From the NCBI RefSeq assembly GCF_900108915.1, contig NZ_FNYH01000007.1, positions 62,001-126,000 on the forward strand: a DNA stretch of 64,000 bases, read 5' to 3'. This document shows, piece by piece, positions 36,018 through 45,777 of this stretch. The stretch is from Allopseudospirillum japonicum. Lineage in GTDB: Bacteria > Pseudomonadota > Gammaproteobacteria > Pseudomonadales > Halomonadaceae. Both the position numbers and the translations under genes were made by a program. The notes under the pieces were generated by a model. The model was given only the letters and a program-made list of their open reading frames with translations, was not told where the DNA came from and made no database searches. The stretch's first letter is position 1; the number at the start of each line of letters is the position of its first letter.

Positions 36018-38162
36018 ATGGCTAAAAAAAAAGCGCCTAAAAAAACACGTCATCCTCTGCCAAATCAACAGGGCTTACGTTTATTGCCGCAGATTTGTAA
36101 GGAAGCTGAGCAAGCCCTTGCTGCTAAAGATTTCATCATTTGTACCCAAAAGGTGCAGCAAGCCAAACGTATTGCTCCCAAACATAAGCAGGTGCTTTTG
36201 CTCGAGGGGCGTTTATACACAGAAACCCAAGACTATGCTGCTGGGATTAAAGCTTATCAAACTTTACTGACACTCGATGATAAAAATCCTAGGGTTTATA
36301 ATAACTTAGCCCACCTTTTAAATCGTAATCAAGCACCAGAAGCCGCGATAGAATGCTATTATCAGGCGTTAGCTTTAGATAAAACTTATCGACTTGCTTA
36401 TAAAAATGCGCTGCATGTCTTACGCAAACTCAAACGCACAGAAGAAATAGGGCGCTTGCTGGGTCAAGGTTTGGCGGCCTTACCAGATGATATTGATTTG
36501 CTTAAAGAATATGCTAAGTACCTGCGGGATACCCAAGGGGTGGGTGCAAGTTTAGATGTGTTTCGGCGTTTATTGGAATTGCGGCCGGATGATGCGCAAA
36601 TTTGGAACTCGCTTGGCGTCGCGCTTGACCGCAATCAGCAAACGGAGGAAGCTGCGCGTGCTTTCCAAAAAGCGGCCGAGTTACAACCAGAGTATGGCTT
36701 GGCGCATCGGAATGCAGGTAATACCTTGGCGGCTTTATCCAAACGTGAACAAGCGGCGGCACATTATCGTTTGGCAATCCAGTATGAGCCTGAATACAGA
36801 CGCAATTATTCTAATCTTTTGTACCAGTTGCAGCATTTGTGCGCTTGGGATGAAATCGCCGAATTGAGCGTGCGTGTTGATCAAATTACCCAGCAAGCCT
36901 TGCAAGAAGAAGATTGGTCCAGTATTGAGTCACCTTTTTCTAATATCACCCATTGCGATGATTTGGCACTCAATCAACAAGTGGCCCAAGTGAAAGCGCG
37001 CTTGACTAAAAAAGCGGTTGCTCAATATGCACCCTTTGATTTTAGCCACCGAAGTTTCAACACAAATCAACGTCTAAAAATTGGCTATTTATCCTGTGAT
37101 TATCACGCCCATGCGACTGCCCACCTAATCGCGAGTTTATTTAAAAATCACGATCATCAAGCATTTGAGATTATTGGTTATTCCTATGGACGGGCTGATC
37201 ATAGCGAGTATCGTCAGCGTATTGTGGCTGGCTGTGATGATTTTGTTGATTTACGCCCATTGAATGATCGCCAAGCCGCTGAGCGTATTTATCAAGATGA
37301 AGTTGATATTTTGGTCGATCTAAAAGGGTTTACCAAGGGTTCGCGGTTAGAGATTTGTGCGCAACGTCCTGCACCTGTGCAAGTGACTTGGCTGGGTTTC
37401 CCAGGGACGAGTGGCGCGGATTTTTTTGATTATGTGATTACTGACCGGATAGTTACGCCCCCTGAATACCAAGCTTATTTTAATGAAACCTTTGCTTATA
37501 TGCCGCACACTTATCAGGTGAATGATCAGGAGCAGGCGATTACAGAACCACGGCCAACGCGTACGGATCTAGGGCTGCCTGAAGATGGCTTTATTTTTGC
37601 CTCCTTCAATCAAAATTATAAAATTCAGCCACATATCCTACATATTTGGTTAGAGATTCTGAAAGTCTGCCCTCATAGCTATCTTTGGTTGTTGCGTTCT
37701 AATGCGGTTGCAGAAGCGAATATTTTAACTTATGCAGAGCGTCAAGGGGTTGCAGAGCGTTTAATCTTTGCAGATCGTGCGGCTAAACCTGATCATTTAG
37801 CGCGGCTTGGATGTGCGGATTTGGTGTTAGATACAGAGTTAGTGAACGGTCACACAACAACCAGTGATGCTTTATGGGCTGGAGTGCCTGTATTGGCGAT
37901 AGAAGGTCAACACTTCGCTTCCCGAGTCTCAGCAAGTTTGCTCCAGGCGATGCATTTACCTGAGTTGATTGTCCCTGATCGCCAGACCTATCAAACGCGT
38001 GCGATCGCTTTGGCGCAGGATCCACAAGGAGAGCTCGCCCAGTTACGCCAACGTTTGGCAGAACAAAGACTCAGTGCGCCTTTGTTTAATACGCTTTTGT
38101 TTGCTCAAGACTTGGAAAGGCTTTACCGACAGATGTGGCATACTTGGTGTGAAAAATCTTAA
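36018..38162 (+). CDS. TPR-containing O-GlcNAc transferase-like glycosyltransferase (GT41)
   Basis: 714 residues. Residues about 40-280 hold roughly six tetratricopeptide repeats (e.g. NPRVYNNLAHLLNRNQ, AQIWNSLGVALDRNQQTEEA, YGLAHRNAGNTLAALSK). The C-terminal half is the GT41/SPINDLY catalytic region: KIGYLSCDYHAHATAHLI, VDILVDLKGFTKGSRLEICA, QVTWLGFPGTSGADFFDYVI, FASFNQNYKIQPHILHIW and VNGHTTTSDALWAGVPVLA. It would transfer sugar, probably from a UDP-sugar, to Ser/Thr of proteins. No adhesin or flagellin target is nearby. Lysine-rich N-terminus (AKKKAPKKTRH). Confidence 0.9.
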   Translation: MAKKKAPKKTRHPLPNQQGLRLLPQICKEAEQALAAKDFIICTQKVQQAKRIAPKHKQVLLLEGRLYTETQDYAAGIKAYQTLLTLDDKNPRVYNNLAHLLNRNQAPEAAIECYYQALALDKTYRLAYKNALHVLRKLKRTEEIGRLLGQGLAALPDDIDLLKEYAKYLRDTQGVGASLDVFRRLLELRPDDAQIWNSLGVALDRNQQTEEAARAFQKAAELQPEYGLAHRNAGNTLAALSKREQAAAHYRLAIQYEPEYRRNYSNLLYQLQHLCAWDEIAELSVRVDQITQQALQEEDWSSIESPFSNITHCDDLALNQQVAQVKARLTKKAVAQYAPFDFSHRSFNTNQRLKIGYLSCDYHAHATAHLIASLFKNHDHQAFEIIGYSYGRADHSEYRQRIVAGCDDFVDLRPLNDRQAAERIYQDEVDILVDLKGFTKGSRLEICAQRPAPVQVTWLGFPGTSGADFFDYVITDRIVTPPEYQAYFNETFAYMPHTYQVNDQEQAITEPRPTRTDLGLPEDGFIFASFNQNYKIQPHILHIWLEILKVCPHSYLWLLRSNAVAEANILTYAERQGVAERLIFADRAAKPDHLARLGCADLVLDTELVNGHTTTSDALWAGVPVLAIEGQHFASRVSASLLQAMHLPELIVPDRQTYQTRAIALAQDPQGELAQLRQRLAEQRLSAPLFNTLLFAQDLERLYRQMWHTWCEKS

Positions 38163-38188
38163 GAAGCATGTTAAAGCTGAAGAGAAGA

Positions 38189-38220
38189 AAAACGGGCAGG
38201 CATCAAAGACTGCCCGTTTT
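38189..38220. terminator. Bidirectional terminator between the GT41 gene and thrH
   Basis: AAAACGGGCAG - 10 nt - CTGCCCGTTTT, usable from both convergent genes. Confidence 0.88.
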
Positions 38221-38225
38221 GCGAA

Positions 38226-38837
38226 TTAAATATCGCGTAAGCTAGCTTGACGGAAAGCTGCTTTTAGATCTTCATACGTGTGGACTGCTGGAAACTGTGG
38301 GAATTCCTGAATCACATTTTGTGGGGCATGGAACAAGATACCCGCCTCAGCTTGCGTCAGCATAGTGGTGTCATTGTAGGAATCTCCAGCAGCAAGCACG
38401 CGGTAATTAAGCAACTGGAACGCGCGTACTGCTTGGCGTTTAGGATCAGGTTGGCGCAGCTTGTAATCAATAACACGCCCTTGATCATCCACTTCTAGTT
38501 TATGGCAAAGTAACGTTGGATGGCCAAGTTGCTTCATCAGTGGCATAGCAAACTCATAGAAGGTGTCTGATAAAATCACGACCTGGAAGCGTTCACGCAA
38601 CCAATTGACAAAATCAACAGCACCTTCTAATGGAGAAAGTTCTGCGATAACAGCCTGAATATCCGGTAATTTCAGGTTATTTTCTTCCAAAATGCGTAAG
38701 CGCTGACGCATGAGTACATCGTAATCTGGAATATCGCGTGTAGTGGCTTTCAGCGCTTCAATCCCAGTTTTTTCCGCAAAAGCAATCCAAATTTCTGGGA
38801 TCAAAACCCCTTCTAGGTCAAGACATGCAAGTTCCAT
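38226..38837 (-). CDS. thrH: Bifunctional phosphoserine phosphatase/homoserine phosphotransferase ThrH
   Basis: 203 residues from ATG 38837 (MELACLDLEGVL), matching the Pseudomonas ThrH start; the longer frame from 38864 is not needed. HAD fold with DLEG at residues 6-9 (nucleophile region), ILSDTFYEF and AAGDSYNDTTML. Removes phosphate from phosphoserine and can pass it to homoserine, linking serine and threonine synthesis. Divergent from the nitrilase gene. Confidence 0.94.
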   Translation of the reverse strand: MELACLDLEGVLIPEIWIAFAEKTGIEALKATTRDIPDYDVLMRQRLRILEENNLKLPDIQAVIAELSPLEGAVDFVNWLRERFQVVILSDTFYEFAMPLMKQLGHPTLLCHKLEVDDQGRVIDYKLRQPDPKRQAVRAFQLLNYRVLAAGDSYNDTTMLTQAEAGILFHAPQNVIQEFPQFPAVHTYEDLKAAFRQASLRDI

Positions 38838-38956
38838 CAAAGTATCCTCTGTAACAGGGTGCAAGGAAAATCAAACCGTAAAATATCAAGTGCCCAAGAT
38901 GGTAGCAGACCTCAGGCGCAATGCGACAGAGAATTTTATCTTGGAGGAGTAAAAGG

Positions 38957-39772
38957 ATGCTGACACAAGTGGTGAAAGTCGCCAGTGTACAAATGACCTC
39001 AAGCGCCGATTTAGAGCAAAATTTACACATGGCAGAACAGGGTGTACGCCAAGCCGCTGCACAAGGAGCAGATTTAGTTGCTTTGCCAGAATATTTTCCC
39101 TTATTACATCCAGACGAACAGGCAAAACAGCAGATTGCCGAAGTTTATCAGCAAGGTCCAATACAAACACGCTTGAGCCAGTTGGCTGCAGAATTAGGCA
39201 TTTATTTAGTTGCAGGGAGTCTTCCTTTAATATCTGAACAGGCAGGTAAAGTCTATAACACCTGCTTAGTTTTTGATCCACAAGGGGTTTGTATTCATCA
39301 TTATCATAAAATGCACCTGTTTAGTTATCAGGGAAAAAATGAAACTTATGATGAGGGGCGCAGTATTTGTGCTGGGGATCAGGTACAAGCATTGGACTTA
39401 CCTTGGGGGCGCGTAGGGATTGGAATCTGCTACGATTTGCGTTTTCCGGAATTTTTTCGCCAATTGCAAGACATTGATTTATGGATTATTCCTGCGGCTT
39501 TTACTGTGCCGACTGGGCGAGCGCATTGGCATTTATTATTGAGGGCGCGTGCGGTAGAAAATCAAGCCTATGTACTGGCTGCTGCGCAAACTGGATGTCA
39601 TGCCGGTGGTCGTCTGACTTATGGACATTCTATGCTAGTTGATCCCTGGGGCGAGATACTGGCTGAGCTGGCTGAGGAACCAAATATTTTATTGGCAGAA
39701 ATCCAGCCGCAAAGGTTGCAAGAAGTGCGCCAGCAATTACCTGCCTTGACGCACCGACGTTTACGTGAGTAG
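38957..39772 (+). CDS. Carbon-nitrogen hydrolase (nitrilase superfamily, Nit1/YafV-like omega-amidase group)
   Basis: 271 residues from ATG 38957, with GGAGG 10 nt before it. Catalytic triad: Glu in ALPEYFPL, Lys in HYHKMHLF and Cys in GIGICYDLRFPEFFR. Also WHLLLRARAVENQAYVLAAAQ and YGHSMLVDPWG. This group includes deaminated glutathione amidase (NIT1), which fits the presence of glutathione synthesis in the organism, but the exact substrate is not proven. Confidence 0.9.
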   Translation: MLTQVVKVASVQMTSSADLEQNLHMAEQGVRQAAAQGADLVALPEYFPLLHPDEQAKQQIAEVYQQGPIQTRLSQLAAELGIYLVAGSLPLISEQAGKVYNTCLVFDPQGVCIHHYHKMHLFSYQGKNETYDEGRSICAGDQVQALDLPWGRVGIGICYDLRFPEFFRQLQDIDLWIIPAAFTVPTGRAHWHLLLRARAVENQAYVLAAAQTGCHAGGRLTYGHSMLVDPWGEILAELAEEPNILLAEIQPQRLQEVRQQLPALTHRRLRE

Positions 39773-39787
39773 CCTTTATTGTGATAG

Positions 39788-40714
39788 TTAAGCGCGGCGC
39801 GCTTCCGTCCATGCGGCGCCTAGAATCAAGGCACCACCTAATAAAATAGTGGGCGTGATTGCTTCACCGAGTAACCACCAAGCAAACAAAGCGCCAAGCA
39901 CAGGTTGAATGCAGGAGATTAAAGCCACGCTTTTAGCCGCTAAAACGCGCAAGCTACTGACCATCAAAGCATGTGGGACGGCGGTAAACAAAACACCCAA
40001 AAGGACTAAATTGGTGAGGGTGTGCGCGTCTGTGTTGCTCAGTGCAGAAGAAGCCCAAGGCCAAGTACAAGCAGCGACAACCAAAGCTTGTACCCCCATG
40101 GCTAATATAGGTGAGCTGGCTTGCAGATAATGGCGTTGTAGAACATTGCGTAGGGCGAACAAAAAAGCAGAACCAACGCCCCACAAGACCCCAGTAATTT
40201 GCCCATCAAGTTGCTGCCAAGCTTGGCGATTATAAGGCAATAATAAAGCGACCCCCACAAAGACGACACAGGCAGCGACTATATCTTGCCAAGCGAGGGG
40301 TTGCCGTGTCCATAAAGGTTCTAATAACACAGTAATCACTGGATAGGTAAAAAGCGCTAACATCCCTAATGCCACACTAGAGACCTGCATGGCATGGAAG
40401 TAAGTGACCCAGTGTGCTGCCATTAAGGCACCTAAGAGTATTAAGAGCCCCAAATTGACTTGGCGTAGTAGTCCCACAGGCTTTGATCTGGTGTGTTGTG
40501 TTGAGTTTGCTGAGGTACGGCGACGCCACCAAGACCGTAAAGCGAAGATAGCCAGCAGAACACTCCCTGCAATGAGGCTGCGTCCTGCGGTCATATCTAA
40601 AGCATTAAGGGGAATGAGTTTGCTAAAAAGCGCGGTACCACCAAACAGTACAGAAGTTAGCGCAAGCTCTGCCATAGCCCAAGCTTTGGGCTGATGCGTA
40701 CGAGAAGTGAACAC
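39788..40714 (-). CDS. EamA/DMT family transporter
   Basis: 308 residues, GTG start with AAGGA upstream. About ten helices in two EamA repeats: first LALTSVLFGGTALFSKLIPLNA, second GVLWGVGSAFLFALRNVLQR; the end ALISCIQPVLGALFAWWLLGEAITPTILLGGALI is a strong family signature. Exports or imports metabolites such as amino acids; substrate unknown. Confidence 0.9.
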   Translation of the reverse strand: MFTSRTHQPKAWAMAELALTSVLFGGTALFSKLIPLNALDMTAGRSLIAGSVLLAIFALRSWWRRRTSANSTQHTRSKPVGLLRQVNLGLLILLGALMAAHWVTYFHAMQVSSVALGMLALFTYPVITVLLEPLWTRQPLAWQDIVAACVVFVGVALLLPYNRQAWQQLDGQITGVLWGVGSAFLFALRNVLQRHYLQASSPILAMGVQALVVAACTWPWASSALSNTDAHTLTNLVLLGVLFTAVPHALMVSSLRVLAAKSVALISCIQPVLGALFAWWLLGEAITPTILLGGALILGAAWTEARRA

Positions 40715-40726
40715 AAAAATCCTTGA

Positions 40727-42133
40727 TTAGACAGGTAAAAAGACGCGCATCCCCAGCACCAACATGATAATCCAGGTCAGCGCCAGTAAGCGGCCGGCAG
40801 GGAGTTTATCGACCACAAGCGCTTGCGGGGCATAAGTATGTAACCCTGCACGTCCTAAAGCGACACAAGCCAAGCCGATTAAAGCACCTGCAATCACATC
40901 TGAGAACCAATGCACCTGTAAATATAAACGTGAAATTAAAGTCGCTAGTACAGGTAGGCTTGCCAGCACATACCAAAGACTTCTATGTGGTGGTGATTTC
41001 TGTACCGCAATACTTGTCAGTATGAGCCCAAAAAGCGCCACACTAATACTTGAGTGTGCACTTGGATAAGCAAAGGAATGGCTAAGGTGCTCTGGTGTAT
41101 GCGGGCGTAAACGTGCAAAACTGTGTTTAAGTAAGGTGGTGATGGCTGAAGTACTTGCAAGTACCACACACCAATGCACGACCCACCACCAAGCTTTACG
41201 CCATACCAAGTAAATAACCCAAGGCAAAGACAACACAAGCACCCCAGTCAAATCACCCCAGAAACTCACCATTTGCATCAAGGTCTGTCCTGTCGATGTT
41301 TGCCAAGTTTGCATTAAGGCCAACACTTGTGCATCCCAAGCTGCGAACACTTGTTGTTGATAAAGAAGCGTCCAAATAATAAAGCTCAGGAGGCTGAAAA
41401 GGGCTAACACCCAAGTGGCTAATGGGCTATGAGTTGCTTGGTGAAACGGGTGCAGCCAAGGAATTTTTAGGTGCACAGCTTGGATACGTGCTTGCCAAGG
41501 GCCTGGGTATTGCGGATGTAAATGCAAGCGCCCCCAAAATACAAATGCCAGTAGTAGTAATAATAAAATGCCACTCAATACCAGAGGAATCATAACGGTT
41601 ATCCCTGTCGATGCTTCATTTGTCCACCCTTGTCCAATCCAATACCCAGGAGCTAGATACAAGGGCGCCCAGATGACAGATGAGACTAGGTTCACTGCCA
41701 TAAAGTGCCTGCTGGGCATGTGTAACAGACCAGCGATTAAGGGAATTAAAGGGCGCAGGGGGCCAATAAAACGGCCCAAAAATACACTAGCTATTCCGTA
41801 GTGTACAAAGAATTTTTCGCTTTTAGGTAACCAATCTGGATGTTTTTGCCAAATTTTCCATCTTAAAACCCAAGTTCGCCCTCTTGTACCAAGCAAAAAG
41901 CCACACAGATCACCAAGAAAGGCGCCTGTCATTGCCGCCCCTAAAGTCATCAGCCAAGAAATTTCCATCTGACCTGCGACAAAGCTGGCGGCGGCTAACA
42001 GTAAAACGCCAGGTACAAGCAAGCCAACTACAGCCAAAGATTCTAGCGCGGCAAGGAGGCCTATGCTGACCAAGACCCATTCAGGGTGTTGGGTTAACCA
42101 AAGGCTAATGGGGTGCTGGGCGAGGTTATCCAA
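40727..42133 (-). CDS. DedA (VTT) domain fused to PAP2 phosphatase
   Basis: 468 residues, TTG start. Residues 1-200 are a DedA-family protein: ALESLAVVGLLVPGVLLL, GDLCGFLLG and FLGRFIGPLRPLIPLIAG, the last being the hallmark motif. Residues about 230-450 are PAP2: KHSFARLRPHTPEH, YPSAHSSISVALFG and SRLYLQVHWFSDVIAGALIG, which contain the catalytic lysine/arginine, histidines and aspartate. DedA proteins flip phospholipids or undecaprenyl phosphate; PAP2 enzymes remove phosphate from lipid diphosphates, so the fusion could recycle undecaprenyl carriers. The role is inferred. Confidence 0.92.
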   Translation of the reverse strand: MDNLAQHPISLWLTQHPEWVLVSIGLLAALESLAVVGLLVPGVLLLAAASFVAGQMEISWLMTLGAAMTGAFLGDLCGFLLGTRGRTWVLRWKIWQKHPDWLPKSEKFFVHYGIASVFLGRFIGPLRPLIPLIAGLLHMPSRHFMAVNLVSSVIWAPLYLAPGYWIGQGWTNEASTGITVMIPLVLSGILLLLLLAFVFWGRLHLHPQYPGPWQARIQAVHLKIPWLHPFHQATHSPLATWVLALFSLLSFIIWTLLYQQQVFAAWDAQVLALMQTWQTSTGQTLMQMVSFWGDLTGVLVLSLPWVIYLVWRKAWWWVVHWCVVLASTSAITTLLKHSFARLRPHTPEHLSHSFAYPSAHSSISVALFGLILTSIAVQKSPPHRSLWYVLASLPVLATLISRLYLQVHWFSDVIAGALIGLACVALGRAGLHTYAPQALVVDKLPAGRLLALTWIIMLVLGMRVFLPV

Positions 42134-42203
42134 GTGTTAAAATCCGCAGAAAATCAAACCCCGTATGTATCAACGGGGTTTACAAGAAAGGGATACAGAA
42201 CAT

Positions 42204-43178
42204 CTAAAGTTGTACACGCTCAGGCAAGCTATGAATACAACTATTGCTGATACGTTCTTCGAGCTCAGCAGCACTTTCACCTGCAATAAGGGTTAAAGGT
42301 GTCATGCTGACATCGACCGGTCCTAAAGGGGAATCTAATTGATCCAGTAACTGGTGATATAAGCGTTCACGCAGCACTAAGCTACCATTGGTGGTGGTAT
42401 TGGGAAGTAGTAAAACCAAAGTTTGTGCGTCGTATCGATACAGCTCATCGCCAACGCGACAAGTACGAATTAGGATTCGGCTCGAATGCGCCAATAAAGT
42501 ATCTGCGCTTGTGCTGCCATATTCTTGCACTAACTGCGGGTATTGATTCAGCTCGATTAAAAGTAGGGATAAAGGGCGTTGTGTGGTGCGTGCGCGGCTG
42601 ACTTCGGCAATCAAACGTTGATGTAAATGATTGATATTGAAAGCCCCTGTGGTGCGATCACGGATGCTAAAATTTTCTAAGCGCTTGAGCTGCCATGCTT
42701 GATCTGCGGCGAGTAAAAACCCTGTACCACTAAAGATAAGATATTGGCTAGCGACTTGTATCCAAGGCCAATGTAGATGATAAGTATGCCATGCCGCAAA
42801 TCCTGCCATTGTCAAGGCAAAGTAAGTGCCTAATTTAAGCGGCAAAAGGAAAAAGCCTAGAAGAGGCAACAGCATTAACCAATCATAATGTAATAGAAAA
42901 ACATGGGCTTGCGGAATATTGGCCAAAGGCCAAGCTTGAAGCGCTAAAAGTGCCAAGACAGGATAAGCCGTTAAGTCTTGACGTATAGGAGTAATCAGCC
43001 AGCGGTAAACGGCAAAGCTGGCGATTAAAGGTGCGCTTAATGCGGGCAATAAAATGCTGGAGTACCAAGCATGGTAATAGGCTTGTAAGGCAGTGGCCGC
43101 CAATAAAATAGCTAAGGCAGCGTAAATACAAGCGACTATTTTGTGTTTGGCAATTCCAGAGTACTCATGCAGTGCCAT
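42204..43178 (-). CDS. Membrane protein with degenerate GGDEF domain (second of a tandem pair)
   Basis: About 324 residues from ATG 43178 (AAGGAG upstream); it overlaps the upstream paralogue by 14 nt. Five to six N-terminal helices, then a GGDEF-like domain from RDRTTGAFNINHLHQRL. The catalytic GGDEF loop is replaced: the usual RYGGDEF-VVLLP position reads RYDAQTLVLLLP. It is therefore unlikely to make c-di-GMP and may act as a sensor or partner of its neighbour. Confidence 0.82.
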   Translation of the reverse strand: MALHEYSGIAKHKIVACIYAALAILLAATALQAYYHAWYSSILLPALSAPLIASFAVYRWLITPIRQDLTAYPVLALLALQAWPLANIPQAHVFLLHYDWLMLLPLLGFFLLPLKLGTYFALTMAGFAAWHTYHLHWPWIQVASQYLIFSGTGFLLAADQAWQLKRLENFSIRDRTTGAFNINHLHQRLIAEVSRARTTQRPLSLLLIELNQYPQLVQEYGSTSADTLLAHSSRILIRTCRVGDELYRYDAQTLVLLLPNTTTNGSLVLRERLYHQLLDQLDSPLGPVDVSMTPLTLIAGESAAELEERISNSCIHSLPERVQL

Positions 43179-44112
43179 GTAAGTGCGTCTCCTTGTCTGC
43201 TTGAGTGTCTTCCTTGATAGATAATGCTTGTACAGGCTGTTGAGCAAAGGCTTGATGGGCTTCTTGTTCGATACTTGCAAGACTTTGTTGTGCATCAAGA
43301 ACCGCAAAGATGTGCGCGTCCACATTTGCAAGTAGTTGACTTAACCAATGTACGCGTTCACGCGCTTGGACAAGATCACTTGTTGGCAATAATACCACTA
43401 AATCGGTTTGTGACTTGTGTGCCAAACTATGATAAGAGCGCTCGAAAGCTTGCAGGTTGTGCGTGAGAATCTGGGCGAGTGTATTCACTTCTTCACTGGT
43501 ATGCACGCGTGGGCGCACATAAACACAGGCCAGCAAGGTTTGTTCCCGTGCTGCTCGGTTGAGCTCGCGGTTAAAATCTTCTTGCAATTGGTGAGCATCG
43601 AGCAAGCCTGTAAGATCATTGCGTCGCGCAAGGCTCAAATATTGATGTTTGGCACTGAGATAATGGTAAGTGGCAACACCAGCCAAGGTAGCGCAAATCC
43701 AATAGAGCACCAGCATTTGCAAGCGATATACAGTATCGTCACCGAGCATAATCAAAATACAAATGAGTAAAGAATAAGCGGCCATGCTCCAGATCGCTGT
43801 TTGGAACGGTAGCAAGGCGAAAAAGACAAACGGCTGCAAATATAACCAGTGAGGATTAAAAGGCAGTAGCCAATGCGTATTGAGGATGGAAATTAGCACA
43901 AGATGTGCTGTAGCAAAATGAGCATAAATGCGAATCTCGGCCGCTTTGTGCTGGTAAATTGCCCACGCAAGTCCTAATAAAAGCGCGCCTAAACTGGTGA
44001 GAATGCCAACTTGTAACCAAGATTCTGCTTGTTGAGACCATGCCAACGCCCACCAGCATAAGGCACCTAGAGTTAACGCATAAGGTTTATAATCAATAAA
44101 GTTTGGATGCAT
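43165..44112 (-). CDS. Membrane protein with degenerate GGDEF domain (first of a tandem pair)
   Basis: About 315 residues from ATG 44112 (GGAA upstream; an alternative start at 44136 exists). Around six helices in residues 10-165, then RRNDLTGLLDAHQLQEDFNREL, which is the conserved start of a GGDEF domain. The GGDEF loop position reads AHKSQTDLVVLLP, so the active-site glycines and acidic residues are missing. Same architecture as the next gene, with which it overlaps; the two look like an ancient duplication. Confidence 0.82.
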   Translation of the reverse strand: MHPNFIDYKPYALTLGALCWWALAWSQQAESWLQVGILTSLGALLLGLAWAIYQHKAAEIRIYAHFATAHLVLISILNTHWLLPFNPHWLYLQPFVFFALLPFQTAIWSMAAYSLLICILIMLGDDTVYRLQMLVLYWICATLAGVATYHYLSAKHQYLSLARRNDLTGLLDAHQLQEDFNRELNRAAREQTLLACVYVRPRVHTSEEVNTLAQILTHNLQAFERSYHSLAHKSQTDLVVLLPTSDLVQARERVHWLSQLLANVDAHIFAVLDAQQSLASIEQEAHQAFAQQPVQALSIKEDTQADKETHLHGTA

Positions 44113-44136
44113 TGTTATTCCAAGCGTATAAATCAC

Positions 44137-44507
44137 TCCATGTGTGCTGGTTTGAGGTTATATTGAATCCCCTCAGCCTTTGCAAGTACACACATGTACT
44201 CTCTTATTCTATCGGCATCTTGTGTGTGGCAATGAGTGTGACTTGTTCAGCCGAGGCGGAAGTGTCGTGTTATACTCATGCCTTTGGTGAGGTTATGCCA
44301 AGTTAACCCAAATACAAAAGGACCAACTTGGATGCACTTGCTTGAATGCTGTAATCTGGTATTCACAAACACAGACACTCATCTCACCTAGATGCACTGT
44401 CGTTGCAATAAGACTAGCGTAATCTTAGGTAACTTTTTGTTTTTCGGCTACTCAAGCTTGCGCTATATATTTGATGCGCGTCAAAAATCAACAGGTAGGT
44501 AATTTTC
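44137..44507. other. 370-nt intergenic region upstream of proA
   Basis: No convincing gene on either strand. TTATACT at 44269-44275 could be a -10 and AGGTAGG at 44492-44498 is the proA ribosome site. Nothing else recognised. Confidence 0.4.
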
Positions 44508-45776
44508 ATGCAGGTACAGGATTATATGCAAACCTTAGGCCGCCAAGCACGTCAAGCAGCACGGACTTTAGCGCGTCTTACAACAGAAGATAAAAACCGC
44601 GCCTTACATGCGATTGCGCAAGCATTAGAGGCAGCGAGTCCGCAGTTACTGCAAGCCAATGCCAAGGACCTTGAACAAGGTCGCGCGCGCGGGCTAGAAG
44701 AAGCCTTATTAGATCGCCTTGCACTAACACCTGCACGAATTGAAGCTATGTTAGAAGGTTTGCGCCAAGTTGCGAGCCTACCTGATCCTGTTGGTGAGAT
44801 CACCGAAATGCGCTACCGCCCGAGTGGCATTCAAGTAGGAAAAATGCGTGTTCCTCTAGGGGTGATTGGTATTATCTATGAGTCGCGTCCGAATGTCACT
44901 GTAGAAGCTGCGAGCCTGTGCTTAAAATCTGGTAATGCAGCGATCTTGCGTGGTGGCTCTGAGGCCCTGCACTCCAATCGTGCCATTGCTGCTTGTATTC
45001 AACAAGGGCTGGCGCAGGCGGGGGTGAATGCGCATGCGGTACAAGTGGTTGAAACCACCGATCGTGAAGCGGTTGGCGCCTTAATTCGTATGGATACTTA
45101 CGTTGATGTCATTGTGCCGCGTGGTGGTAAGGGGCTGATTGAGCGTATTACGCAAGAAGCGCGCGTCCCTGTGATCAAACATTTAGATGGTATTTGCCAT
45201 GTGTACCTTGATCGAGATGCAGATGCACAAAAGGCGCTGGCTATTAGTTTAAATGCAAAAACCCAACGTTATGGCACTTGTAATACCATGGAGACTCTGC
45301 TGGTACATCAACAAGTGGCAGCAAACTTATTGCCAAGTATTGCACAAGATCTACTTGCGAAAGGGGTCGAGTTGCGTGCGTGTGAGGTCAGCTTGGCTTT
45401 ATTGCAAGGTGCGCATTTACCTGTTATTGCGGCAACGGAAGAAGACTGGTCGACTGAGTACCTAGGGCCCATTTTATCTATCAAGGTGGTTGATTCCTTG
45501 GATGACGCCATTGATCATATCAACACTTATAGCTCACAACATACAGAGGCCATTGTGACCGAAAACTATACGCGTGCGCGTCGTTTCTTAACGGAAGTGG
45601 ATTCAAGCTCTGTCATGGTTAACGCTTCGACCCGTTTTGCTGATGGGTTTGAATATGGTTTAGGTGCGGAAATTGGTATCTCTACGGATAAAATCCATGC
45701 GCGTGGTCCTGTAGGTTTGGAAGGCTTAACATCGCAAAAGTATATTGTGTTGGGTGATGGACATATCCGCCAGTAA
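44508..45776 (+). CDS. proA: Gamma-glutamyl phosphate reductase (proline synthesis)
   Basis: 422 residues. Aldehyde dehydrogenase fold; reduces gamma-glutamyl phosphate with NADPH. Signature segments are [67 protein letters not shown] with the catalytic cysteine, and [20 protein letters not shown]. Ribosome site AGGTAGG. Followed directly by nadD. Confidence 0.96.
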   Translation: MQVQDYMQTLGRQARQAARTLARLTTEDKNRALHAIAQALEAASPQLLQANAKDLEQGRARGLEEALLDRLALTPARIEAMLEGLRQVASLPDPVGEITEMRYRPSGIQVGKMRVPLGVIGIIYESRPNVTVEAASLCLKSGNAAILRGGSEALHSNRAIAACIQQGLAQAGVNAHAVQVVETTDREAVGALIRMDTYVDVIVPRGGKGLIERITQEARVPVIKHLDGICHVYLDRDADAQKALAISLNAKTQRYGTCNTMETLLVHQQVAANLLPSIAQDLLAKGVELRACEVSLALLQGAHLPVIAATEEDWSTEYLGPILSIKVVDSLDDAIDHINTYSSQHTEAIVTENYTRARRFLTEVDSSSVMVNASTRFADGFEYGLGAEIGISTDKIHARGPVGLEGLTSQKYIVLGDGHIRQ

Positions 45777-45777
45777 A

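Noticed and set aside
44137-44507. Riboswitch or small gene before proA
   Set aside because: No conserved fold or credible frame could be recognised.
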